Origin: a virus
Strand: one strand, 5' to 3'
DNA length: 60,684 nucleotides
IMG/VR virus record: IMGVR_UViG_3300009129_000015
Coordinates: 1 to 60,684 of that record
Positions 36,914-46,616 of this stretch are shown here, piece by piece (the first letter of the stretch is position 1; each line of letters starts with the position of its first letter). Position numbers and translations under genes: made by a program. The notes below the pieces were generated by a model. It made no database searches. It saw only the letters and a list, made by a program, of their open reading frames with translations, and was not told the DNA's origin.

Positions 36914-36921
36914 TATTTATA
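36914..36921 (-). promoter_or_regulatory. T4-type late promoter
   Basis: Exact TATAAATA on the minus strand, directly after the gp20 stop and 21 nt before the core-protein ATG at 36893. Confidence 0.7.
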
Positions 36922-38607
36922 TTACTTAGCATCTTCAGCAAGTTGTCTTTGTTTGGCATTCACCAGTTTAATTGTTTTTAATTTGTCTTTTGGGGATGAC
37001 GTTTCCTGTTGTTGCTGCCTCTGAGGATTTCTGTCGGCACCATTGTTATCTGAATCGTCTTCTTCTTCATGATTTCCAAGAATCGCATCCGGGTCAATAT
37101 CTCCCTCTTTGACTTCATCGGCAATTTCATTATCTATTTGTTTGATTTCCTCTTCTGTCTGAGAAAGAACATTCTTACGAAGCCATTCTTGAGAATAATA
37201 TTTGCCAATATATTCATCCATTGTCTGTGCAATTTCCATCCGCTCGCGCATAATTTCCGTGTGCTTGAGTTCGGCAAAGTGTGAATCTTGTCGGAAATTA
37301 TATTCTACCAACGTCTTGATGACATCCCAGTCTTCTTTGGACAAAATGCCCTTGAGTTGTAATTGCTTTCCGAGCAAATCATCAAACAACGTAGAGAATC
37401 GGTAACGAAGTCGATTGACAAACTTACCAAACTTGACTTCATCGCGTGTGATTTCTGTTGCTCGACCCAAAGAAAACGATCCCTCTGGTTCAAGCCTTGA
37501 AACAGGAACACCCAATGCCTTGTAGAGTTTCTTCTTGAAGTAGATAATGTCTTCAATCTCTCCAAGATTTGTGCCTCCGGGAAGTGTCGTGATTTCCGTA
37601 CCACGGCCGCCCTCTCTACGGGGAAGCCAGTAGTCTTCAAGCATGGACATGTGCTTGCGGTCATCACGCACCTCTCCGGTGGCAGTATCATACACGACCT
37701 TGTTCTTGAACTTTGACATAATACTCGAAAGATATTGTTCTGCTTTTATCTTTGGAAGGTTTCCGACATCGACATAAAAGATGCGCCTTTCCGGGGCCCG
37801 AGAAATTCGATAGATGACTGTTGCGTCTTCAAGCATTTTGAGTTGATTCATGGGCTTGATTGCCTTATGAAGATTGCCCAAAATCATTTTCTTTGTGGGG
37901 TCAAGAATACCGGAATGAATATGTGATATGCTGTCCTTCGCAATTCGCAGGCCAGTTTGATCGCTGCTGCTACTATATCCAACTCTTGGGGCAATGCCGC
38001 CCGGATAATACAAGTAATATTCAGTTACATTCTTGGGCAAAGATACCAATGATTTGTTTTGAGAATTCTTTCCCTTGACCTCGCGCACCTTTTTGACTTG
38101 TCTTGGATCAACCGGGCGAAGTTCTTGAATACCATCTCTTGGATTCTTGGTATCAATCATTACATGATAATATAATCTTCCATCAACATACCACTTTTTA
38201 AATATGTCATAGGCAAATTCATGAAAAGAGAGCAAGCGCAAAACTTCATCAAACTCATCTGAAATTTTATTCTTGATTGAGTCTGGAATGTCAATCCCAC
38301 CAAGAGAAATTGCAACAGGAGACTTTCCTTGCTCTGTGATGACTGCTTCATTTATAATATCATCAATGGCAAGCTCGACCTCTGGGTTCATGGACATTTC
38401 GCGATAACGAGTGATTAACTCAATTTCATCCTTGACAGAACCCTCAAGATCAAGATACGTTCCATAGGCACCACCAGTTACATTGGGCGCCGACTCTACG
38501 GTTAATGCTGCATCAAGATTTTCTGGAAGAGAAAACGATTGAAGACGTTCTTCGGGAACATCTTCTTTGTCCCTTCCAATTGTGAAGCCTAATAATTTAA
38601 TTGCCAT
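36922..38607 (-). CDS. 20: Portal vertex protein gp20
   Basis: 561 residues, standard length. It starts MAIKLLGFTIGRDKEDVPEE and carries the family blocks YREMSMNPEVELAIDDIINE, KNPRDGIQELRPVDPRQVKK, ISRAPERRIFYVDVGNLPK and GVPVSRLEPEGSFSLGRATE. It forms the dodecameric portal for DNA entry, head assembly start and tail joining. Stop is followed at once by a late promoter. Confidence 0.96.
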   Translation of the reverse strand: MAIKLLGFTIGRDKEDVPEERLQSFSLPENLDAALTVESAPNVTGGAYGTYLDLEGSVKDEIELITRYREMSMNPEVELAIDDIINEAVITEQGKSPVAISLGGIDIPDSIKNKISDEFDEVLRLLSFHEFAYDIFKKWYVDGRLYYHVMIDTKNPRDGIQELRPVDPRQVKKVREVKGKNSQNKSLVSLPKNVTEYYLYYPGGIAPRVGYSSSSDQTGLRIAKDSISHIHSGILDPTKKMILGNLHKAIKPMNQLKMLEDATVIYRISRAPERRIFYVDVGNLPKIKAEQYLSSIMSKFKNKVVYDTATGEVRDDRKHMSMLEDYWLPRREGGRGTEITTLPGGTNLGEIEDIIYFKKKLYKALGVPVSRLEPEGSFSLGRATEITRDEVKFGKFVNRLRYRFSTLFDDLLGKQLQLKGILSKEDWDVIKTLVEYNFRQDSHFAELKHTEIMRERMEIAQTMDEYIGKYYSQEWLRKNVLSQTEEEIKQIDNEIADEVKEGDIDPDAILGNHEEEDDSDNNGADRNPQRQQQQETSSPKDKLKTIKLVNAKQRQLAEDAK

Positions 38608-38621
38608 AAAATGTAGCCTCT

Positions 38622-38678
38622 CCAGCAGGGGTGGATTGATATATAATACCTATATGTGTATATATGTTCCCCTGCCGG
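38622..38678 (-). terminator. Long hairpin between gp19 and gp20
   Basis: CCAGCAGGGG/CCCCTGCCGG (38622-38631 with 38669-38678; the single mismatch is a G-U wobble on the transcribed strand) around a 37-nt AT-rich loop. It is the terminator of gp19 or a leader structure in front of gp20, whose ribosome-binding site follows it. Confidence 0.5.
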
Positions 38679-38689
38679 ATAGGTTTTGA

Positions 38690-39232
38690 TTAGGTTGTTT
38701 GTGTCTTGTCGTCTGCAATCTGCCAGTAATCATATTGCCATGTGACGGCAAACTCTTCGACTGCATCATTTTGATCCCATCCTAATTCAATGGCTGCAAC
38801 CGAGGAAGGCCAACAATTAATCATGGTAATCATTTTGGCAACTTCACCCTCTTTCTTGTAATGCGTCACCTGTGCATCAACCTGATAATCATTTCCTGCA
38901 ATAGTCCTCAAGTTTTCGCCATGTCCCTGGATGGAATTCATCCAATTGACAAGCCCGGCATGAATGGCAAAGTCTTCGTCATTAATGACAGTCGTTGTCC
39001 ATTCGGCAAACGTTCGATTGCCTGCCAACTTAATATTCCTACCAAAGTAGGGAACTTCAACAAGACCGATGTCTGCTCCGGGAATCTGGGCACCCTTGCA
39101 CATAAAAGTCATTTTCTGACCCGCTTCGCCGGGATTTACTGCACCCGGAAAGGGAATCGTGACCTCATATAGATTGGGTCGGGCACCCTGGCCAACAAGC
39201 TCGGCTCTGAAATTATTAATTGAAAAAGGCAT
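38690..39232 (-). CDS. 19: Tail tube protein gp19
   Basis: 180 residues. It starts MPFSINNFRAELVGQGARPN and has KMTFMCKGAQIPGADIGLVE, VPYFGRNIKLAGNRTFAEWT and a C-terminal LGWDQNDAVEEFAVTWQYDY, all typical of the tail tube monomer. It lies between sheath and portal genes, as in T4. Confidence 0.94.
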   Translation of the reverse strand: MPFSINNFRAELVGQGARPNLYEVTIPFPGAVNPGEAGQKMTFMCKGAQIPGADIGLVEVPYFGRNIKLAGNRTFAEWTTTVINDEDFAIHAGLVNWMNSIQGHGENLRTIAGNDYQVDAQVTHYKKEGEVAKMITMINCWPSSVAAIELGWDQNDAVEEFAVTWQYDYWQIADDKTQTT

Positions 39233-39263
39233 TATTTACTCTCCTTGATATGTATCCTAATTC

Positions 39264-39271
39264 TATTTATG
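39264..39271 (-). promoter_or_regulatory. Late-like promoter of gp19 (CATAAATA)
   Basis: Seven of eight bases match TATAAATA; minus strand, 32 nt before the gp19 ATG in the gp18-gp19 gap. Confidence 0.5.
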
Positions 39272-39280
39272 CTCTAATCC

Positions 39281-41032
39281 TTAGAATTTGCCTACAACTT
39301 CTGAGAAATCAACCCCAGTCTTGACGGCAATAAAGTTCAACTGAATGAAGTTGATTGAGCGAGCAGGTTTGATGTAAATATCACCAACGAATTCATTTCG
39401 GTCAATGACGCTCCCCGGATTGTTTGTTTCGTCACACACAACCTTGAACTCATTGATACCTCTTCGACCCTTGACATCCCGAAGGAATGGTTCAACCATG
39501 TTTCGGAATTGAGCCCGAGTGAACTCGTCATTGAATTCAAAGAGTGAGAACTTGGCGGCAGTCGAGATTGCCTTTTCCAATAGGATGAACAATCGTCGGA
39601 CATTGATTCGGTCAAAGGCACTTGGCTTGCTCTGAGAGGTCTTGTCCCCATAGAGAAGTGTTCCTTGGCCCGGGAATGTCACAACGGGGTTCACTCCATT
39701 CTTGTATAGTTCGTCCCGATGTGCCTTTGAAGGGTTGTATGCCAACTTGACAACGTTCTTGATTTGACCACGGTTGTATCCGGCAGGACTCCACCATGTA
39801 TCTCTTGTGTTGTCCGTCCGTGCAGTCAGACCTGCAATGTCGCCATTCAGAGGAACCCAACGATAGACATCATTGTACTTGTCATACTGATACTTCCATC
39901 CACTATCGCAGAATGCATAGGATGTATTTTTGTTGATTTTATTGGGCTTGAATCCTGTGAGTTTGTTGGTAACATTATCCAGGGCGGTGGCAGCATCGGA
40001 TGCCTGTACAATATCCTCCTTGGTGGGAGAATAGAATGTTACGGCGTCCTTGCGCGTGGTTGCAATATCAATTGCATACTTGATATTGGTTTCTCGGTCG
40101 CCTTCGCCAGAAACCGATGCGCCGCCCGCTCCTGCCATGATTAAGGAAACATCTTCTTGGTCGGAATCTGCAAAACGGTCATATCCAGTCTGGAAGGTTG
40201 CCGCAGAAAAGTTTGCGGGTCCATCTGATCCTCCTCCGAGTTTCAGAGATGCCCGACCGGCGGCAGTATTTCCAAACGTGGTGCCGTCTGCCGCAAGCGT
40301 TCCATAAGTGGCTTCGGTTGCCGCAGTTGCCGACGCAACTCGAATATACTTGGATTTGTTATTAATTACCGTCTTGAAGTAAATATTGTCCCCGGCATTA
40401 TCTTTTGCATCCGATGCCTTTGAAAGAAAGGGATACAATTCCAGCACACCGTTTGCAACACCAGAAAAGTGCCCAAGGGGAGAGTCAATGACTGCAATAT
40501 GCAGTTCGTCGCCAGTTGCACTACGGTCGGCTGCCCAATCGGATGTTCCCGGAGCATCAGAGAAGTATGTGTTTGGCCACCAATTGGAGAATCCGTTTGC
40601 CCCGTTAATCGTTCCGGCATGGTCACAGAGTTCAACAGTCAGTTGATTTCCAAGTTGCCCTGGATACTTGGCAAAAAAGGTATTGCTTGTAGGCTCATTT
40701 CCATCAAAGTCTTCATTATTTTTGATTTGAACTCCTGTCCCTAAAGAATTTTCGTGGGCATTATATGCCGTTGTGGGAGCAACGCGAACCAGTCGCAGGG
40801 CATTTGAATACGCCAAGAAGTTTGCGGCAGTAAAAAAATCAACATCGGTATTTGAATCGGGCTTTCCAAACATAGAAACGAGGGTGTCTTCTGAGTTGAC
40901 CAGAGTAACCTTGTCTACGGGGCCCCATGTGAACCGTCCTGCAAATGCACCGATGGCAGTCGAGACTGCGGGGATGACAGTCGTCAAGTCAATTTCAGAT
41001 ACATTTACACCGGGGGAAACTTGAAATGGCAT
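39281..41032 (-). CDS. 18: Tail sheath protein gp18
   Basis: 583 residues. N-terminus MPFQVSPGVNVSEIDLTTVI is the family hallmark. C-terminal INVRRLFILLEKAISTAAKF followed by RGINEFKVVCDETNNPGSVI and a final IQLNFIAVKTGVDFSEVVGK complete the contractile sheath fold. The middle is a variable outer domain. A late promoter lies 58 nt upstream. Confidence 0.96.
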   Translation of the reverse strand: MPFQVSPGVNVSEIDLTTVIPAVSTAIGAFAGRFTWGPVDKVTLVNSEDTLVSMFGKPDSNTDVDFFTAANFLAYSNALRLVRVAPTTAYNAHENSLGTGVQIKNNEDFDGNEPTSNTFFAKYPGQLGNQLTVELCDHAGTINGANGFSNWWPNTYFSDAPGTSDWAADRSATGDELHIAVIDSPLGHFSGVANGVLELYPFLSKASDAKDNAGDNIYFKTVINNKSKYIRVASATAATEATYGTLAADGTTFGNTAAGRASLKLGGGSDGPANFSAATFQTGYDRFADSDQEDVSLIMAGAGGASVSGEGDRETNIKYAIDIATTRKDAVTFYSPTKEDIVQASDAATALDNVTNKLTGFKPNKINKNTSYAFCDSGWKYQYDKYNDVYRWVPLNGDIAGLTARTDNTRDTWWSPAGYNRGQIKNVVKLAYNPSKAHRDELYKNGVNPVVTFPGQGTLLYGDKTSQSKPSAFDRINVRRLFILLEKAISTAAKFSLFEFNDEFTRAQFRNMVEPFLRDVKGRRGINEFKVVCDETNNPGSVIDRNEFVGDIYIKPARSINFIQLNFIAVKTGVDFSEVVGKF

Positions 41033-41089
41033 TGTATTTTCTCCTTTGAGGATATGGCAAGCTCAAATGACCATAAACTAATTCCTGAA

Positions 41090-41097
41090 TATTTATA
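41090..41097 (-). promoter_or_regulatory. T4-type late promoter of gp18
   Basis: Exact TATAAATA on the minus strand, 58 nt before the gp18 ATG, in the gp17-gp18 gap. Confidence 0.8.
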
Positions 41098-41114
41098 AAA
41101 AAGGAGTTTTTCAT

Positions 41115-42731
41115 TCAATCATTTACATGAAACCAAACTTGCCCGTCGCCATCCGTAAATGTTTGTTCTTCCATTCCGGCATCCACAAAACCAAAAGGTA
41201 AAATATCTTCTTCCAATAGTCGCATCTTCTCTTCTAAGAGTTGTTTTCGGATGTCAAGGTCTGTGATGTCCTTGAAATGTGGCTGAGAAGACAGCCATGC
41301 AAACAACAAAAGCGTCATCACAAGATCATCATGACATCCGACATCAGCTTCGTATGACCCTGCCTTGGAAACAAAAGAACTCAATTCTGAAATGGTATCA
41401 AAATCATTGACAATTAATTTACTCTCTTCGATCAGACTTTTGAGCATGGAACATCCGACCTGTTTGACTTTCTTGGACATGGTGAGTCCCAGGTCTGTGG
41501 TGCCTTTGCCGAATCCAGAATCAAATACTTGCCCTGCGCGGCCGCGTGTGGAAATCATCACAATATTTTCATATTCAATTTCGTTGTGGAGAATGTCGGC
41601 AACCTGTTTTCCAATTCCATTGACTTCCACAAGAACATAGGCTTGATTATATTTCTCAGCCACCGATGCAATGACATTAGGATATATCAGAGGGGTAATT
41701 GAGGCATTGCGATACTTGGCAACCTGTTTATACGGAAACTCTGTTGCATCAATGACAGAGAATGCAGAATAATCAAGGTCTTCTCCGAGAGACACATCTA
41801 CCGTCATTACATACAGATGGTCTTCTTTGGGCAATTCATATATATCAAGACCTTTATTATTTTCGACAGGATTCTTGAACACCATGTTTTTTAATGTGCT
41901 TCCAGAAATCAGCGTGTTCAGGCCGCCGACAAACTCTCCTTCAAACTCCTGGGCCCAGCGTTCCTTTCCGATGTTGCGAATGGTTTCGGTTTTCCATAGA
42001 TTGTCCCTTCCAGGGACATCTGTCCAATGGACTTCAAGGGGCACATAGTTGTTCTTCTTGTCCTTTGCATCCTCCCACATCTTATAGAAGTGATTCAATC
42101 CGTTTGGAGTGGAAACAACCACAATCTTTGTGGATGTACCCGAAGAAATCGTAGGATAGACAGAAGACATGAACTCATCGGCAATGTTTGGCGGAACGAA
42201 TGCAAACTCGTCAAGAAGAATCATGTTATAGGAACCACCACGAATTGCCGAACTGGAAGTGGATGCGGCGACCACTTTGGAACCGTTTTCAATTTCGAGG
42301 TTGCCCTTGTTCCACACAAGAACACCCTGCTGCAAGAACTTCGGAAGGTTTTCGTATGCAAGCTGGAGTCTGCCCAGGATGTCCCGTGCGAGTGAGCCCT
42401 TGTTGGCCAGGATGGCAATGTTGACTGACTCGTTGAACAGGATATACCAAAGGAAATATGAGACAACCGTGGTGGATTTGCCTACCTGTCTCGGTGTACA
42501 GAAAATAGAGAACCGATTGTTATGAATCGTCTTGACCATTTGTTTTTGAAATTTGTATAGCTTGAAGGGAATCAGCCCTTCATCCACATGAACCACCTTG
42601 ATGTAGTTCTCAATAAAATACTGTGGCTTCTTGGAGCATTTGATATACTCCGACAATTCCTCTTCGGTATAGTTATGAGGAACCCCGGCTGGTTTTAGGA
42701 GCGGGTTGCCCAGATATGCGTCATCACCCAT
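41115..42731 (-). CDS. 17: Terminase large subunit gp17
   Basis: 538 residues, slightly short for the family but typical of marine T4-likes. Walker A TPRQVGKST (about 79-87), Walker B MILLDEFAF (about 170-178), and a nuclease domain with MTVDVSLGEDLDYSAF, VLVEVNGIGKQVAD and CHDDLVMTLLLFAW supplying the acidic residues. It powers DNA packaging and cuts concatemers. It overlaps gp16 by 8 nt. Confidence 0.96.
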   Translation of the reverse strand: MGDDAYLGNPLLKPAGVPHNYTEEELSEYIKCSKKPQYFIENYIKVVHVDEGLIPFKLYKFQKQMVKTIHNNRFSIFCTPRQVGKSTTVVSYFLWYILFNESVNIAILANKGSLARDILGRLQLAYENLPKFLQQGVLVWNKGNLEIENGSKVVAASTSSSAIRGGSYNMILLDEFAFVPPNIADEFMSSVYPTISSGTSTKIVVVSTPNGLNHFYKMWEDAKDKKNNYVPLEVHWTDVPGRDNLWKTETIRNIGKERWAQEFEGEFVGGLNTLISGSTLKNMVFKNPVENNKGLDIYELPKEDHLYVMTVDVSLGEDLDYSAFSVIDATEFPYKQVAKYRNASITPLIYPNVIASVAEKYNQAYVLVEVNGIGKQVADILHNEIEYENIVMISTRGRAGQVFDSGFGKGTTDLGLTMSKKVKQVGCSMLKSLIEESKLIVNDFDTISELSSFVSKAGSYEADVGCHDDLVMTLLLFAWLSSQPHFKDITDLDIRKQLLEEKMRLLEEDILPFGFVDAGMEEQTFTDGDGQVWFHVND

Positions 42732-43155
42732 CAGATTTCTTTCTCTTTGAATCTTTTAGTTTTTGACTGACATGACCCTGACCCCGAAGAAACTTCTGGA
42801 GTTCATTGGTCGAACCCATGAAGATTGCATTCTGCGTGACATTCTTGACACCTTCTTCGTCTTTGATTTTCTTCATGTCCTTCTGGAGTTCAATGAGGTC
42901 TTTGTTTGTTTCGGAAAGTTGTCGCATGATTTGACCAAACACCTCCCATGCCCTGGGATGGTCAGAATCTTTTGCAAGCTCAAGAATTCCATCAAGAGCA
43001 GAGCCACCCTTTGCAATAATATCCTGAAGATTATTTCTGACATACTCATAGTCTTCGTCTTGGTGGTTTTTTCTCATCACTTCTAGCGTCTGGGTCGTAA
43101 GTTCCACAAGCTCGGCTTCTTTGACTTCTTCATCATCATCATCATTAATTGCCAC
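42724..43155 (-). CDS. 16: Terminase small subunit gp16
   Basis: 143 residues, with an acidic N-terminus, a central helical pair (LDGILELAKDSDHPRAWEVF) and a basic tail, as in T4-type gp16. It recognises DNA and regulates gp17. Position directly before gp17 with an overlap supports the call. Confidence 0.88.
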   Translation of the reverse strand: MAINDDDDEEVKEAELVELTTQTLEVMRKNHQDEDYEYVRNNLQDIIAKGGSALDGILELAKDSDHPRAWEVFGQIMRQLSETNKDLIELQKDMKKIKDEEGVKNVTQNAIFMGSTNELQKFLRGQGHVSQKLKDSKRKKSDG

Positions 43156-43159
43156 AGTA

Positions 43160-43987
43160 TTAATCTCCCAATATGTTTACGATGTCCGTCGCAATACCAA
43201 AGTTATCATTTGCTCTAATTTCTCCAACCGGAACACTCAGGGATGCATTTGTTGTCGGCATTCCGTTGGCAAACATGGCAGGGCGGATTTGAATTTGGTC
43301 ATATGAGTTGGCAGAGTCAACATTCATGGTTGGATGTAGATTGATGTATGACTTGTTGACAATTGCATTGTTTAATGTAATAAAACCATATAACTGCCCC
43401 TTGAGAGTAAAATCAAGTGTCCATATAATAAACCTTCTGTCTTCAAGATTTCCTTCATAATTATCTTCTGTGGAAACTGAAGTCAAAATAATAGGAAGGT
43501 CAATATTTAATTCCAAATCACTCACTCGCCGCAGACTTACTGTAAACTCTGGCGTAAAATAAGGAAGAATTTGTTCGATGATGTGCGTTCCGTCTTCAAT
43601 ATTGCCCACATATATGTTCAATTGAAAATTAAAATCATAAGGGACCGGAGCAAATGAAGAAAAAATCATTGTATTTGCATTTGATCCGGCTGTTCTTGTT
43701 CGGTGTGTCCGATTCATTGTATTCAGTTTTCGCTCTGATGAATATGTCATGCCCGTCATTTCAAAAGACATTCTCGGAAGAGTCAATGCCACAGGCCTAT
43801 CTAAATTTAAGTCACCATTGATGCGCTCAAGGTATCGTTGTCGAGGGGCATAGGTAAGAGGAATTGCAATTGTGTCGGCATCTCCACCAGAGGCAGCCCG
43901 GCGGTTAATTTTAATGTTATTGAAGAGTGTTCCGAATGAAATTACATAATCTCGGACCAGCCCGTGCGAAAAAGTATTGGCCAACAT
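43160..43987 (-). CDS. 15: Tail sheath stabiliser/completion protein gp15
   Basis: 275 residues. MLANTFSHGLVRDYVISFGT, then the IAIPLTYAPRQRYLERI block and RVSDLELNIDLPIILTSVS are typical of gp15. It caps the tail and joins it to the head neck. It lies between gp14 and gp16 as in T4. Confidence 0.92.
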   Translation of the reverse strand: MLANTFSHGLVRDYVISFGTLFNNIKINRRAASGGDADTIAIPLTYAPRQRYLERINGDLNLDRPVALTLPRMSFEMTGMTYSSERKLNTMNRTHRTRTAGSNANTMIFSSFAPVPYDFNFQLNIYVGNIEDGTHIIEQILPYFTPEFTVSLRRVSDLELNIDLPIILTSVSTEDNYEGNLEDRRFIIWTLDFTLKGQLYGFITLNNAIVNKSYINLHPTMNVDSANSYDQIQIRPAMFANGMPTTNASLSVPVGEIRANDNFGIATDIVNILGD

Positions 43988-43990
43988 GAT

Positions 43991-44677
43991 TTAAAAATCT
44001 CCAAACGGATTTGTTTCCGAGAAATCAAGAATTGCATTTGCAGAATTTTCTATTAGAGTATTGTCTACCCAGGTTGTTCCTGTATTTGCATTAAAGGCAG
44101 GCATTGTATTTCCATAGGCATACTTGGATGCAATGTTATCAATCTCTGCAATCCCTGTACTAAATTTCTGATTGTTGTATACAAACAATTCGCATCGCAA
44201 ATCATATACAGGAAGAGTTCCGGCAGTATAAAATAAAGATTCATGTTCCACAAATTGAATCTCAAATAATTTTCTGTTTAACGGAAGATATATTAAATCT
44301 CCTTCGCGGGGCCTGGCAAAAGGAGATTGTGAGGCAGGGACCGTTGGAAGTTCTTCTACCGCTCCAAGTTGATGAAACCGTCTGATCGAAACTGTAAAAG
44401 TAATTTGATCTCGAATGTCTAATCCAAATTTAGAAAGAAATTCCCCTTCGCCTTCAAATCCCTCGACATTTTTGATGTACATCTCAATTGTCCGCGCAAG
44501 ATTGAAGTAGGATAAAGAATCTTCTCCATAAAGTTGATCCCGGCCTGTAACAGAAGAAAGCCGGGGAATCCAATAGACATCCATTCCATAAAATTTAATA
44601 CTCTCTATAATCAAATCATGAATAAGATTTTGTTCTGGAGAACTCTCAAAATTATTTATGTAAAAATTAGTAGGCAT
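43991..44677 (-). CDS. 14: Neck protein gp14
   Basis: 228 residues. NLIHDLIIESIKFYGMDVYW-IPR at the N-terminus and a GDLIYLPLNRKLFEIQFVEH block match gp14. With gp13 it completes the filled head for tail joining. The start lies 9 nt beyond gp13's end. Confidence 0.9.
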   Translation of the reverse strand: MPTNFYINNFESSPEQNLIHDLIIESIKFYGMDVYWIPRLSSVTGRDQLYGEDSLSYFNLARTIEMYIKNVEGFEGEGEFLSKFGLDIRDQITFTVSIRRFHQLGAVEELPTVPASQSPFARPREGDLIYLPLNRKLFEIQFVEHESLFYTAGTLPVYDLRCELFVYNNQKFSTGIAEIDNIASKYAYGNTMPAFNANTGTTWVDNTLIENSANAILDFSETNPFGDF

Positions 44678-44685
44678 GGGCTATG

Positions 44686-45435
44686 TTACCCCACCAAAAA
44701 GTCTACAGGAAGCTCGAAAGAAAGAGACATTTGTTCTTTCAATCTTTCTATTTCTATGCGAGCATCTTCAAGAATTGCCCGCCCGTTGAGAGTGACGCCG
44801 CCGGGCAACTGCACTCCTTCAAACTTACTTAAATTTGTTCCCCATTGTTCTTTGATGAGTGCCGTTGCATAATTTTTCAAAAATGTATCTCCCCACAATT
44901 CAGAAACCTCTCCAACCTTTTGATGGGCTTCTAATACAATATAGTCTCCCGCCGAAATATCAGTTGACCAATCCCAATCAATATGGAGATTATTAGTTTT
45001 TCTATTGAATCGAATATTGCTCATCCCAGTAATTAAATCCGAAATCATATTCAGGTGCGAAAGCCTCATCCAATAGTTTGACATTTCTCGGACACCACGG
45101 GTACTGTATGTGGCAATGTCATTAAATGCCATCTGATAACGAATCGAAAACATGTTTGTGGTCTGGCCGGTAGTCTTGAGCATTCGACTAATTCCAATAA
45201 TTGAATTTTCGTAGCCAGTAAGAGTCAAATATTTATTTGTAATGTCTTCAGCCAAAACTTTGTGGGTGATATAAACCTGTTCTGTGCCATCAAAATGATA
45301 TTCCTGCCAGAAGCGCAAGGCATCATCAATACGATCTTCCATCTGGAGTTCGTCTACATTAATCTCAACAACAGGATGCCCCAGGCGTCGGAGACAATAG
45401 TCTTTAAATTCCTCTCGGGTACTAGGTGTAGCCAC
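44686..45435 (-). CDS. 13: Neck protein gp13
   Basis: 249 residues. I place the start at a GTG (45433-45435) because AGGAGG lies 5 nt upstream and the protein then begins MATPSTREEFKDYCLRRLGH, as the family does; a TTG nine codons earlier lacks a site. It contains LRFWQEYHFDGTEQVYITHK and YWMRLSHLNMISDLI. It overlaps the upstream gene by 14 nt. Head completion. Confidence 0.9.
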   Translation of the reverse strand: MATPSTREEFKDYCLRRLGHPVVEINVDELQMEDRIDDALRFWQEYHFDGTEQVYITHKVLAEDITNKYLTLTGYENSIIGISRMLKTTGQTTNMFSIRYQMAFNDIATYSTRGVREMSNYWMRLSHLNMISDLITGMSNIRFNRKTNNLHIDWDWSTDISAGDYIVLEAHQKVGEVSELWGDTFLKNYATALIKEQWGTNLSKFEGVQLPGGVTLNGRAILEDARIEIERLKEQMSLSFELPVDFLVG

Positions 45436-45811
45436 TTGAGCCTCCTGTATACATTGAACCAAGTTCTACTGATGGGGTCACCGTGGCAATTCCTTCTACT
45501 GCCCTCCATTTATCATCGGTTGCGCCTCCAGTAAATGTAATTACCACTTCATACAAATATCTTCCAGATTTAATTGCCTTTGTCTGTATATTGTTTGCAG
45601 TAATTGTAACAGAATCTGAATCAATATCGACAGAAGTTGTGAACGTAAGAACAGAATTTGTATGATAATAACTTTTTCTCATTTGAGAATTTGCATAATG
45701 TTGCGCCCCAAGGGATTCCTTTGCCGTGGACGCCGGGGTTTTATATATCTCAAGATTGGCAGAAAAGTCTGTCCCTTGGTCGATTATTATGTTTTTATAT
45801 CTGCTGGCCAT
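45422..45811 (-). CDS. Conserved virion-associated protein upstream of gp13
   Basis: 129 residues, MASRYKNIIIDQGTDFSANL at the start, a beta-rich small protein that regularly precedes gp13 in marine T4-like phages. It resembles small immunoglobulin-like structural proteins (SGRYLYEVVITFTGG). Role unknown. A late promoter lies 43 nt upstream. Confidence 0.7.
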   Translation of the reverse strand: MASRYKNIIIDQGTDFSANLEIYKTPASTAKESLGAQHYANSQMRKSYYHTNSVLTFTTSVDIDSDSVTITANNIQTKAIKSGRYLYEVVITFTGGATDDKWRAVEGIATVTPSVELGSMYTGGSSGYT

Positions 45812-45853
45812 ATTATAAACCCATGTCCGATAAGAATATAGTTTATCTAATAC

Positions 45854-45861
45854 TATTTATA
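45854..45861 (-). promoter_or_regulatory. T4-type late promoter of the neck gene cluster
   Basis: Exact TATAAATA on the minus strand, 43 nt before the ATG at 45811, overlapping the stop region of the gene above. Confidence 0.8.
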
Positions 45862-46147
45862 AAGGATTGGATTCCTTGACTGCCTTAATCTTCCTATACC
45901 ATGTACCAGAGGCAACATTTGCAGAAATATTTCCATTGTCAATATCATGCCATAACATATCCAATTGATCTGTAATGCTGGGATATGCATCTGCCCGTTT
46001 CTTTTGTCTTTCTTTTATTTTTTCTATTTCCTCTTTTCTTTTTCTGACCTCTTCGGCATGTTTTCTTGCGTGTTCTTGCTGTTTCTTTTGTTTTTCCAAT
46101 AGATCTAAAGTTAACAAATTATTTGTATTGTTTTTATGAAATTTCAT
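45857..46147 (-). CDS. Small fibre-associated/assembly protein (YPSIxDQLD motif)
   Basis: 96 residues from MKFHKNNTNNLLTLDLLEKQ; the ATG overlaps the upstream stop (TAATG). A long charged coiled coil (about 20-60) is followed by ADAYPSITDQLDMLWHDIDN, a motif common at the C-terminus of phage tail fibres and small fibre-assembly proteins, where it probably folds or caps the fibre. It is the last gene of the adhesin block. Confidence 0.65.
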   Translation of the reverse strand: MKFHKNNTNNLLTLDLLEKQKKQQEHARKHAEEVRKRKEEIEKIKERQKKRADAYPSITDQLDMLWHDIDNGNISANVASGTWYRKIKAVKESNPL

Positions 46148-46614
46148 TGAATTACTCCTGTAAGGGCAATTGTATAATTTTTTGAATAATAACCATAACA
46201 AGAAACCTTAAAAGAAATATAATTTTCGTTAGGGTTGGCGGAAATTCCATTTGCAGTAAATTCAACACTATTATCTGTATTATTTGCCGTAAATGATTCT
46301 CCGTCATATTCTAAAACAGAACCCGAAACTAAATTTGAAACTAAAACAACATCTGTTCCATTGGCAACAAGAACGTTGTTGCTGACCTGTACAAAATTTA
46401 TGTGTTGGACTGGAGCAATTGATTCTGTTTGCCCCGTAATTGCATTTTTTGTCACATATGCGCTCGGAGAAAATTTCCCAGGAGAGTCTATATGAAATGT
46501 AATTTTTCTATCTCTTAAATTTTTTATATGATCTGATGTTGGATTGTCTATTGTATATGATAATATTCCGGTGGACGGCTCATATGCATAAATTGTTTTA
46601 TTAAAAATAGCCAT
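46144..46614 (-). CDS. Beta-rich adhesin-cassette protein
   Basis: 156 residues, MAIFNKTIYAYEPSTGILSY at the start; Ser/Thr/Asn-rich beta strands such as SVEFTANGISANPNENYISF suggest an immunoglobulin-like or carbohydrate-binding fold. It lies downstream of the 164-residue paralogous gene. Not recognised. Confidence 0.6.
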   Translation of the reverse strand: MAIFNKTIYAYEPSTGILSYTIDNPTSDHIKNLRDRKITFHIDSPGKFSPSAYVTKNAITGQTESIAPVQHINFVQVSNNVLVANGTDVVLVSNLVSGSVLEYDGESFTANNTDNSVEFTANGISANPNENYISFKVSCYGYYSKNYTIALTGVIQ

Positions 46615-46616
46615 TA

